DNA from: Macrophomina tecta
Lineage: Eukaryota > Ascomycota > Dothideomycetes > Botryosphaeriales > Botryosphaeriaceae
Direction of reading: 5' to 3'
Assembly (NCBI GenBank): GCA_024180945.1
Contig: JAKSGN010000002.1
Location: 1,922,001-1,986,000 of the forward strand
DNA: 64,000 nt
Numbering within the stretch: the stretch's first letter is position 1; each line of letters opens with the position of its first letter. Under the pieces are notes generated by a model that worked only from the letters and a program-made list of their open reading frames with translations, had not been told where the DNA came from and ran no database searches. Shown piece after piece: positions 11,475-21,246 of the stretch. A program made the translations under genes and the position numbers.

Positions 11475-12195
11475 AGTTTGTCGCGGTCGGGGTGGTTGCC
11501 TCGGGTTTTTGGCGGGCTCCGTGGAAGGAGGGGTTTTCTGACGTAGACTTGTGGCGCCTGGGTAAGGGAAGCAAGGCGCGAGCGTGGTCGGAAGGTGAGC
11601 ACCAGGGCTGTCGCTGCGAGGGTAGGTGGCGGAGGTGAGCGGCGATGGTAAAGCGGGCAAAAAAAAAGTTGGGGGATGAGTCGCGCGGGCGGTGGCGGCG
11701 GGGCGGAGGGTCGCGCCAGGCGTTGGCGGTTCCTTAGAGAGAGAGAGAAGTGGTTGCCAGGCCCCAACTCCACCGCTCTCGTTTTCAGCCGCGTGAAGAT
11801 GCGCTCCTTTCACTGGTTTCTGTTGGCCAAGCTGGGGCTGTGGGCTCCATTCGTTTACGGAACGTATTGGATTTGGCCCACCCTTTTTGTAGTTGATGGG
11901 AGGCTTTTCCAGGCGCCTACAGTTGTGCGGACATCCACTATCGTCACTGGACAGCCATATGCTCTTGAGCTGAGCGAAGAAATAATTGGGCGGTGTGAAT
12001 GCTCATGAAATCCAGCATTCACAGGTTCCGGACTGCAGAAAGTTTCTCCCTCGTGATTGCTCATCTATGGCCTTCTATAAAACCTCGCACGCTGTCGCCC
12101 CTTCTCTCACCTGCCTTTCCACACACTTCCTTCTTTCAACTCCCTGTTCTTTCTCTCGCTTGGTGTGTAGCACACGCACCTTTCAGGACTTGACC
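11475..12195. promoter_or_regulatory. Divergent upstream region of DPH3 and the deuterolysin-like gene
   Basis: This 720 nt region begins with the DPH3 leader. A TATA-like stretch, TCTATAAAAC, lies near 12075, about 120 nt before the start at 12196. Confidence 0.4.
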
Positions 12196-12455
12196 ATGAG
12201 GACCTTGCTCTACATCTTGCTGGCGGTGCTTGTTGTCCTGGTCCAGGGCGCACCTCAGCATGACGACTGGACGACGGGTTTGGCAAAGCGCGGCGTAGGC
12301 CTCTACGACTCACTCCTTAAAGAGGCTCAGGACCAGATCTGCAAGAGGTGCAAGAAAAAGAAAAAGCCAATTCCAATCTTGCTCTGTCCCAAGGTTGTCG
12401 CAGGCTCAGAACACATCGATGCCTGGCTCCAAGAGATCAACAACATCTTCGGCGC

Positions 12456-12493
<38 letters not shown>

Positions 12494-13934
12494 GCGACGA
12501 CGGCGAATACGATGGACATGAGGACTATGGCGGCGAAGAGGACAGCAAATTGGTGCCTAACTACTTGAACGACCCGGATTGGGCGCCGGGTAGCACCACT
12601 GGCCCTGCTACTGGTCAGAATTCCAGCGATCCTGAATCTGACCTTAACTACACTGTCCCCGACCCCAGCGCTACGATCACTTTCGATGATGGCGTTGCAT
12701 CACTTAACGTCAGCATAGAGAAGAAGGGAAACACCAAGGTCGAAGTCAGCATCCACAACAACGGCACAATTGACCTTTACCTGTTGAAGAATGGTAGTGT
12801 GCTGGATCCGCGTCCAGTGTTCAAGGCTACCGTCTATCAACGAGGCAGTAAGTGATGTTGCAGCGATATAAAATGTGCTCGGGATCTAACCTGGGACCAT
12901 AGAGTTTGATTTCCTCGATTTTCAGGGCATATATCCGTATCCAAGTGGAAAATGGTCCGATGACGACTGGCTCTTCCTCGAAGCTGGAAGGACTTCTTCG
13001 GTGAGATTCGACATCGCTGAGACCGTTCGTAAGCCCCTGCTCATACGAGTGCCAAGATCGTATAATGCACTGATATCGTGATTGTACAACAGCACTGTCC
13101 TTGTTCTGACGGCGACTATGTCGTCCAAGCAGTTGGCACTTTTCTGTTCAAGCGCAAGCACGACATCGAGAGGCAGCTGCTAGCATTTTCCAGCGACCCG
13201 CTTGTTCTCGATTCTGTTAACGGCACCGAAGCTGCTGTGCTCTTTAACTCAACACATGCGCTCGGCCTCGAACGTCGCCTCGATCTTGACCCCGACTGCA
13301 GCCCTTATCAGATACGGAGGCTTGAGGGAGCCATTGATTGGTGTGCAATTATGGCGCTCGAAGCTTCCGTCGATGCCTTGGTTTGGGGCGGCGACAGAAG
13401 GTCAAGGTAAGATCGAGTCCCAATGTGAATTGCAGCCTTTCTGACGTATTCCAGGTTCTATGCTTACTTCAAGTCCACGATGCAAAATGTCAGGTGTAGG
13501 GTCGCCGTGAAGCTCATGAACATCGCGCAGGAATGCCGACACACTATGATGGGAAGCCAAGGCTATATCCGGTGTGAAGAGAGATATCCAGGCATGTGCG
13601 GAGCGCATGATCAAGCCATTACAGACCCGCGAACTGGATCAATTTGGATCTGCCCTCGCTTGTGGAGGAAACCTTTGCGTTCTGTTAACTGCGGAATAAT
13701 CGATATCTCAACCACGATCATTCACCAAGTATCCCACATCCGGTCGGTGGGCACTCCAGCTACCGACAACCATGTGGATGGACGTAATGCGTGCAAGCGT
13801 CTGCCTCAGCGGTTGGCTGTGGCAAACGCCGACAACTATGCTTTTTACGCTCAATGTAAGCTCAACGCAATGATCTTGTGTAAATCTGCTAACACTGCCC
13901 AGCCGCACATCTTCCCTGCAATCTGCCCTACTAA
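12196..13934 (+). CDS. Secreted deuterolysin-like (M35) protein with altered active site
   Basis: Five exons: 12196-12847, 12903-13024, 13093-13406, 13455-13855 and 13903-13934. They join in phase to 506 residues. Residues 1-19 are a signal peptide. The propeptide carries a Lys cluster and ten consecutive Asp (88-97, a GAC repeat). It then shows the M35 prodomain pattern (VSIHNNGTIDLYLLKNGSVL, then SSVRFDIAET). The protease domain follows (FYAYFKSTM, NADNYAFYAQ) and ends in the usual short Cys-containing tail. Deuterolysins are zinc endopeptidases using HExxH plus an Asp in GTxxD. Here the motif is H453-Q-V-S-H457, with GTPATD after it. The general base Glu is Gln (CAA instead of GAA), so hydrolysis is doubtful although zinc ligands may remain. 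The second donor (GTTCGT, 13025) was preferred because GTAAGC at 13029 breaks the phase. Confidence 0.82.
12457..12486 (+). repeat. (GAC)10 trinucleotide repeat encoding ten Asp
   Basis: A perfect run of ten GAC codons in the propeptide part of the deuterolysin-like gene. It can change length in frame. Confidence 0.95.
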
Positions 13935-15311
13935 GCAGGGGCGAAGAGATTCCAGAAAGTCTTTGAGCGGATATGGGCGGCCGGTACCCTACGGAAGTCA
14001 ACAGTATGGGACTCGATCAAGACTGGTCTAGATGCCAGTAGTCTTCTACCCTTGGAATTTGCAAGACATGTGCCTTTGATTCGGATTGGGCAGATTCACC
14101 ATGGGTACACAAACGCTCGAGTTGTGCGTCAACTCCAACTCTCAAAAGAATTCTCTAGGCCACGGGCTTCTCGAAGGAAACGGCGGACTGAATGCATAAG
14201 TAGGCAGCGTTAATAGGACCGGAAATCGAGAACAGCTTAGACGAAATCAGGTGCTGCAAGCGATGAAGCATTACGGCTTACGTGCCACGGCATCTCCCGT
14301 CAGATAAAGATACCTCGATTGTCTGCTCGTGCTTTCCTCGTGCCCATGATGTAAGCCACCAGGTCAAAGAGCTTGAAGTCATGATTTATGCAAGGCTTTA
14401 TGCGCAAGTTCATTCCAGGGTATGTTTGTTGATAGTCATGTTCCGAGTTCGCAACACCTCAGTAAAACCCATTAATGATCTGGAATCTGTCGCGGACTTC
14501 GGGCATCGAAATGAGGCCCTGAAAGGATCACAAGGTGAAAACTTGGCGAGTAATATGAGCACTGAAGGAGCAGAAGGCGCAGTCCGAGATGCTGCCACTT
14601 GAACTTCCAAGGAGACGGATGCCGGCGTGAAGTCACAAAAAAAAGTAGAGCTTGTCTCTCTCTCTTTCTCTCATATCATTTGATATTTCGGCCGTGATTG
14701 CTGGTAACGAGAGCAAAGACTCGATCTGAGAGAGCTACATGCGGATCAATCACTGAGGAAGATAGTGTAGAGTTCTTGCCGGGTTAGACTGCAGTGTAAG
14801 TGACCAATTCTCTTCGCAGACAACGGATCGTCGAGTAGTTAAAGCGCACATGCTGTCAGCTCTTGGAAGCATAGGTGAGACCAGAGATAGAACAAAGCTC
14901 TGAGTCCTAGATCAGGGATATAATTGGTATTGTGGAAGGGCGCGCTCCTGTCATGCAGATATTGCGCGAAATAGAGCATACTTTGGGGAAAGCTTCCTAT
15001 TATCCTAAAGTTTGTCGTCAACCCGCTTCGCTCTCCCTCCCACCTGCCAAGCTCACCAAGCTCGAAAATCGATTGGCCATCTCCACCTCCGCGCTGTGGA
15101 GGCACAAGCGCGAGATTTATAGGTTGTGCCGTCTGCGAGATCCTCAGCTGCTGTTCGTGTTCTGTTCGGCACCCGGGGCCTCTGAAATCGCCGCATTTAG
15201 CTGTCTCGTGCCATACTGCTGGAGAAAAGCTGATATGACAACCTTCGTCTTCTTAGTTCATGTTGTCCATCCAACTCCCGCTGTATTGCAACTCGTTTAT
15301 GGACTGCCGTC
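13935..15311. other. Intergenic; no recognised gene
   Basis: Frames of up to about 106 residues (14282-14602, plus strand) show no domain, signal peptide or splice support. A short CT-rich stretch lies at 14653-14672. The right end should contain the promoter of the Zn2Cys6 gene. Confidence 0.45.
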
Positions 15312-17052
15312 ATGGTAAATGGCTGCCTGCGCTGCAAACATCGAAGGAACAAATGCGATGAAGGGAAGCCGTCGTGCGGCATATGCCTTGACGCCGGAGC
15401 TTCCTGCTTGTACAAGCGAAGCCTTAATTGGAGTGGACGAGAGTGTTCGCGGTCTTCATTTGGCAAGCTCGTAGCCGGCCAGGCACAAGCTCGGAGTCAG
15501 TTCGATGTCCTTCTCGTGGTCTTCAATTTCTATTCTCTGACCCGTCTACAGGACCTGAAAATGGTGTCATCTTATACACCGCTTCGAGCCCGCCGTCTCA
15601 CGGGAAGAAGATCAGACAGTCAACTCGACTACAGGTCGTCTTGGACGCGCCAATTGAATTTCTTTATACTGTCCATGATGAAGGCCTCCATAATTTTGCC
15701 GTTTCAGCTTCACCGGCCATTTCGTCGTGCCACTCCGTCGACCAGCAGTTGCATTAGGCCTTGATCCCTTGAGCCACTCTGATTCCTCGCTCATGGCGGC
15801 CATTCTTACCTTCTCGGAGATGCACAAAGCGTCCCTCTATCACCATGCTAGACTCTCGGATGCAGCAGATCAGGCCAGTAGGAAGGGGTTGAACCTTCTC
15901 ATCGAAACCACTCGTCTATTTAGAACTCAACTTGCCAACTCCAGAGATAAAAAATCTAGCGGCGTCTATCGAGACATGACTGATGCTTTGCCTCTGCGGT
16001 ATCCGCCATCCTCTAGGTAACTCTGAGTTCTAGCCAGCACATCTTCTTGCAGTAAGACAAATGGTTCAATGCAGCCAAGGGTGCGAAAATTGTCCTCCTG
16101 GTTACGTGGTAGGCTGATCATGCTTGGTCCTCTCGTCCTGCTCTCGGAGGGCGAGTCACTCAACGCTAAAGAGGAACGGGTTGACTTGTTCAACCTTAAG
16201 GGATGGTCTGAGTCGGAGCGAGCAGCCTTCACCACTGGCATGGGTTGCTCTATGGAATTGCCCAACGTTTTTCGATCCATCGGAACCTTGAGTTGGATGA
16301 AGCTTCAGGCCCCACACAATTCAAAGCCTGACGAGCACTTTATCACCAAGGCGTCCCTTCTGAGACTTCTGCTGGCTTATATGATCGAAATGAATAGGGA
16401 GTCAGTCAAATACTGCTTTGACAGAGAAAGCCTAGAAGCGTTGCTCGTCGAGCAAGCCTTCTTGTACACCGCGTCCCTGTTGCTTCACACACGCATTGGA
16501 GACGGGGACTCAGACTCGCCAATCGTAAAACACGCAGTCCGGACGATCATTGGTTCTGCTGGTTTCATTTTGATGGACCCTGGACTCACACCCTGTATCG
16601 GTCTCATTACCGCTCTATCTCTCGCAGGCCTTAAACCCTTTGACACGAATCGAGTGAAAGTGGGAGGATTGTTGTTCTCTTTAGCGAGGACTAACTGTAA
16701 CTATTATGCCACGACAGCGCTTGGGCTGCTCAATTTGCTGTGGGAGGCGAAGGATAACGCAGCCGTGGCTGACTACAAAGAATACCTATTACACGGAAAC
16801 CAGGTATGAATCTAGAACCTTGGGCAAGCCCATGCCCGCCACATATTTGGCCTGATTGCTACTGACCAATATGAATATTCTCGATCTCCGCAGGATTCCT
16901 TCCCTATTAAAAAACACGCCCGAAAATACAAGGGAAGAACTCAGCAGCACGACGAGTTGACGCGACGCCATATGGTTTCAGCCAATGGGAGCCCGATCTC
17001 ATTAAGTTTCCCTTCTGGATATCCTATCTGTGCGCAGTCACCATTCTATTAA
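15312..17052 (+). CDS. Zn(II)2Cys6 transcription factor, exon structure partly unresolved
   Basis: The N-terminus carries a perfect binuclear zinc cluster. Six cysteines sit in C-x2-C-x6-C-x6-C-x2-C-x6-C spacing (GCLRCKHRRNKCDE...GICLDAGASC), followed by the basic segment YKRSLNWSGRECSRSSFGK. The body matches the fungal-specific regulator domain: LSHSDSSLMAAILTFSEMHKA near 15765-15830, then a long helical frame at 16053-16803. A last exon, 16894-17052, joins cleanly at GTATGA...CTGACC...CCGCAG. The 16017-16052 intron is only 36 nt unless the donor at 16002 (51 nt) is used. Between 15470 and 15740 two introns with phase changes must be assumed, GTAGCC...CTACAG being the best, so the gene may be intact or slightly damaged. 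Its TAA overlaps the first ATG of the P450 remnant that follows (TAATG). Confidence 0.65.
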
Positions 17053-17138
17053 TGACCGCGGCGCAGCACATGCCCCTTGATTCCGAAGCAAACCTTGGTC
17101 AATATTCAAGAGCAACTGGACCATTTTCTCTATCAAAC

Positions 17139-18858
17139 ATGTCTCTACGCGCATTAATGCCGGTAGAGCCTCTCACTGGTTGTGTCCTCCTTCTCGCAGC
17201 TCTCGCTGCATACTCTGTCTTGAGGGCTGTGACGTCGCCTTCCGCTTCAATCCCCGGCCCTTTCTACAACCTCTTGACCGTCTTCCTCGCATTTATCATC
17301 AGTATATGGGCTCTCGGAGGCTCTGGATGGATGATCTTCACCCAAAATACGGTAATGCAGTCCGCATCGCGCCCGGTGAGGTCTTCTGTCGCCGACGCAA
17401 CGGCAGCCAGGACCATTTACAGTGTGAAGAATGGCAGATAAAAAAGACCCACTTGTTCAAGCTGTATGAGCAATTAGGACATGGGTGAGTGAATACAACA
17501 ATCAAAATCTTTGACAAATTCTCCTGAATATCGCAGAAACCTCTTCACACACAGATAAAGTCGAAGTAGGATCACGTATTGCTCCTTAAAAACGCCACCT
17601 AACGTTGTTTCAGCATCTGAAAACCAAGAGACGCCTGGCAGAAGTTTACGGCAACACATTTGTGACGCAGGGTTTGCTACTACCTCACCTTAAAGGGAAG
17701 GCACAGGCTTTCGTGCACCAGGTCACGCAGCAGTCAGACGTGATCGTTGATGTATATGAGGGTTGGGCCCCTGATGTATTTTGCAGACACCCACTCACCG
17801 TCAGATCCTTCAGCACTATTTGCACCGCTTCGCTCTTGACAATATCTCCGCGGTCCTTTCCCATCCACATGGTTTGAAAACAATGGAGGGAGAGTCCTTA
17901 GTCGACGCACTGTCCTACGAGGAGTCCGACAAAGGTGAGTTCCGCGTCCGCCCCAGCTTTCAACCACTAGCTTACCTTCCAATACCAAAGACCTGGTCCT
18001 CCAACACTACTTCCCCACCCTGCACTATCTCGCATCCCAGATCTACAGCCTCCTCGGCGCCAGAACCAAAAACCGCAGGCCCGTAGAAACTTACGTCCTG
18101 AACACCATCAAATACGAAGCATCCGATTCCCTAGCTCCGTTCTCTCCCTTCACCGTCGCCCACGAACTCCGAACCCATCCAGACGCCCTCGACCTCTGCG
18201 CTATCGCCTCCGAATGCCTCGACCACGTCGGCGCCGGCGTTGAGACGACTGGCGACACGCTGACCTCCTTGCTGCATGCTCTGTCTCTCCCCTCAAACGC
18301 CGCCGCAGGCAAACCTCCGCTCCGGACTTACCCGACACAATCCGGTTGGCGACGCTGACGCCGCACTCGATGACCTCGACAAGCTGGCCTACTCAACGCA
18401 ATCATCAGAGAAGCGCTTCGCATCTTCGCGCCGTCTGCCATGCCACTGCCGCGGCTCGTGCCTGAGGGCGGCGACGTCATTGATGGGGTGTGGTTGCCCG
18501 GCGGGACGGGACGGTGTGGGGGAGTGATGCCGGGGTGTTCAGGCCGGAGAGGTGTCTGGAGGGAGAGGGCAAAGGTGGGATGGAGAGACTGTGGTTTGCA
18601 TTTGGTGGTGGACCGAGGGTGTGCGTTGGACGGTAGTGAGTGCTCCTTTCGGGTGTGAAGACATATGATACTGACCAGGTACGCCGTAGTCTTGCAATGG
18701 CGGAGATGAGGCTACTTCTTGCCTCTGTCTATTCTCGGTTTCGGACGGGTGTTGCGGACAGCGATACAAAGCCGTTGGAGATGGCGGAGAGGATGCTTAC
18801 GGTCAGGTCGAAGGGGCTTTGTTGCTGGCCTCAGTTCTTTCAGCTTGAGGATCAGTAA
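17139..18858 (+). pseudogene. Cytochrome P450 pseudogene
   Basis: P450 landmarks occur in the right order but in different frames. They are the N-terminal membrane anchor and SIPGPF (17150-17265), LHPKYGNAVRIAPGE (17335-17385) and the VADATAARTIYSV block. Next are the helix I motif AGVETTGDTL (about 18232-18262), the ExxR helix (IIREALRIF, about 18397-18425) and the haem loop FAFGGGPRVCVG (18593-18630). The C-terminal frame LAMAEMRLLLASVYSRFR ends at 18858. Shifts at about 17270, 17390 and 17440 fall within a few codons of conserved sequence, where no intron fits. More occur at about 18330 and 18395, and the segment before the FRPER block (18505-18535) is shortened. No single spliced product can carry all motifs, so it cannot encode a working enzyme. 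Before decay it was a microsomal class II P450 of the kind found in secondary metabolism. Confidence 0.85.
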
Positions 18859-19383
18859 CTTTGTGGATACTTTCCGATGTTGCAAGCCCAATTATACCTC
18901 TAGTATAATGGAATTTGCGGGAATAAGCCGAATCCTGTCCGCTGTCGTAAGCATAAGGCTCCTTGTTGGGTAGCTTTAGTGCGCTGCCAGGACCCGGAGC
19001 CCCGAACCTTGAACCTCATTCATAGCATTGGGCCACAATAATTTTAATTTTTTCCAGCGCATAACTTATGTAGGTGAGCTCGGGTTTCGCCTAGCAACGT
19101 CCAGCGGTCTTCGATTGCGGCTCCACCGACACAGCATTGGTTAGGCTATCGCCTGGACCCGGATCTTTTGGCGCCCGAGCACTACAGCCCATGCGTGACT
19201 ACCCGACGTAACACAAGAGCTTTCCAGTTCTCCCCGACGATCAGATAGGCGAGGCTGAAAGCTTTTCAGGGTGCTCTGACTTGTTTTCTCCCTTCAACTG
19301 TCTTCTATCTCTATTGTGTCCATTCTCCAACCGCCTTGCCGCTTCAGCGTTCCACCCCCATCATTGCTTTCATCTACCTCTCT
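18859..19383. other. Intergenic; nothing recognised
   Basis: About 520 nt without coding signal. Possible tRNA-like stretches were checked and none fold as a tRNA. Confidence 0.5.
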
Positions 19384-21168
19384 ATGGCACAAGAGGAAGC
19401 CCTCGATAATTACTTACAATACGGGTCGGATGGATCCGTCCCCTTGCCATAGAGCGCGCGGCTGCAAAAGCTTTGTTGGACGTCAGACACGGGCCACCTC
19501 ACAACTTCATTCAGCCTCGCCATGACGACCTCACCTATTCATGGGGAAGAATCGGAGAACACAACGTCGTTATCGCTTCCCTCAAAGCCGGAATGTGCGG
19601 CCTCATCTATGCTCTCCATATTCTCCGGAATAAGATCTGGGTTGCTCGTTGGCATACGAGGTGCAATACCTCGCCCTGACGGACCTGATATCCGCCTCGG
19701 TGATATTGTAGTTAGTGAGCCAAGCGGCAGCAATGGTGGAGTCATCCAACACCACTTGGTAAAGCTCGGGCAAGACGGCCAGCGTGAACGAAGAGACTTC
19801 TTGAACGCTCCTCCGGATGCATTGCTCTTCGCATTGTCCAGTTTGAAGGCGCATCATGAAACGAAGCCCTCCAGGGTCCCTACAATTCTCCAGGAAATGG
19901 AGCAGCGCTATCCATACATGTTCCAGACTCGACCAGGAGCTCCCGGTTACAGACTCCAAGGCCCGGAGAATGACCGCCTTTTCGACAAAGAATATGCTCA
20001 TAGGGCTGGAACTGGATGCGTCAACTGTCTGTCAGATGGTGAAATATACCGGGAACCACGAGTAACAAGAGACCCAGTGATCCACTGTGGCACTATCGCA
20101 TCCGGAAACACCCTTGTCAAAGATACCCGTCCAGGAGAAGAGCTGCTCCAGCACCTTTCCGATAAGTGTCTTTGCTACGAAATCGAAGCCGCCGGGATGA
20201 AAAATAACTTCCCATGCCTCATCATTCGAGGCATTAGCGATTACTGCGATTCACATAATAATGATCGATGGCAGCGTTCCGCAGCTGCCACTGCTGCTGC
20301 CTTTGGTAAGGAGTTGCTGGAGGTGGTCCGCAGAAAGGAAGTGGAACGGCAGAATCTTTTGATGGATGGACTTAAATTGGCATTCAGAGAAAAGCGCAGG
20401 GATGTAGTCGCAGAGACCATTCAACATCTCACTGGCGAAATTTGGAAGCGGCCGGAGAGCGACAGACAGCTGCTTTTGAGAGCCGCTATATGGTCTAGGG
20501 ATCATGTCTTCCTGAGGAAATATTTCCCAACTAGCAGTACATGTCTGTGTGGACAGATGCTGCTCGAATTCTCCCAAGCTCAGGAATCTGAAAATGAAGC
20601 CATTACGCTAGTCACCAATGCGCAGGAAATTGCGGGCAAACTTGGTCCGTCTGGAAGGACATGGCGCGATGAGATCCTACGACAACAATTTCAGGGATCG
20701 TGGAAGACGGCTCTACATTTGCAGCAGAGTTTGGCCTTGAAAGGCTCGCGGTGCTCTCGTTAAAAGCCACAGATAATGATCAGTCATATCAGTGGCTTCT
20801 AGACAAGAACGGGTATACGCCACTGCATTTCACCGCAGAGTAAGGCAGAGAGGCAACTGCTCTGCTTCTTCAAGCAAGTACTACTCAGAGCTGGGTCAGA
20901 ATTAATAATGGGCTAAGTCCCATTAGTTTGGCCATCTGTTATGGGGTACCATGAACTTGCTGAGATTCTTGCACAGCAGATAGCTTCAGTCCAATTGGGT
21001 TCCGGAGAGCCCAACACTCCTGCAGTACACCGCCAGGCACAAAGACTGTTGTTATCATATAACGAAGAGTTGCGGCAGTATGAGCAAGAGCAGGATCTAC
21101 TCAGCGCTGCTTTGAACAACGATACGCCCAAAGCTGCAGATATTGTGAGCCAGCTGACTTGTGTTTGA
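19384..21168 (+). pseudogene. PNP/UDP phosphorylase-ankyrin (fungal NLR-like) pseudogene
   Basis: The 5' part encodes the nucleoside-phosphorylase-like domain seen at the N-terminus of many fungal NLRs (WGRIGEHNVVIASLKAG, SGIRSGLLVGI, DIRLGDIVVSEPSGSNGGV). It continues with the catalytic-domain end EIEAAGMKNNFPCLIIRGISDYCDSH. After a helical linker come ankyrin repeats directly, with no NACHT or NB-ARC segment (KTALHL, NGYTPLHFTAE, GLSPISLAICYGYHELAEIL). Lesions: frameshift near 19425 just after the start; frameshift near 19597-19605 inside the PNP core; frameshift near 20725 inside an ankyrin repeat; in-frame TAA at 20841-20843; frameshift near 20935. The longest surviving frame is 19522-20763. 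Intact relatives are thought to sense non-self and trigger cell death; this copy cannot. Confidence 0.82.
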
Positions 21169-21246
21169 AGTTATGCGATCTGTAAGACAACACCGAACGC
21201 CAATCCCCATGTCCCGTACGTGTGCAGAAAACCCAGGAACCAAAAA

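Noticed and set aside
13029..13034. GTAAGC as the second donor of the deuterolysin-like gene
   Set aside because: It leaves the following exon out of phase and hits a stop at once; GTTCGT four bases upstream keeps the family sequence.
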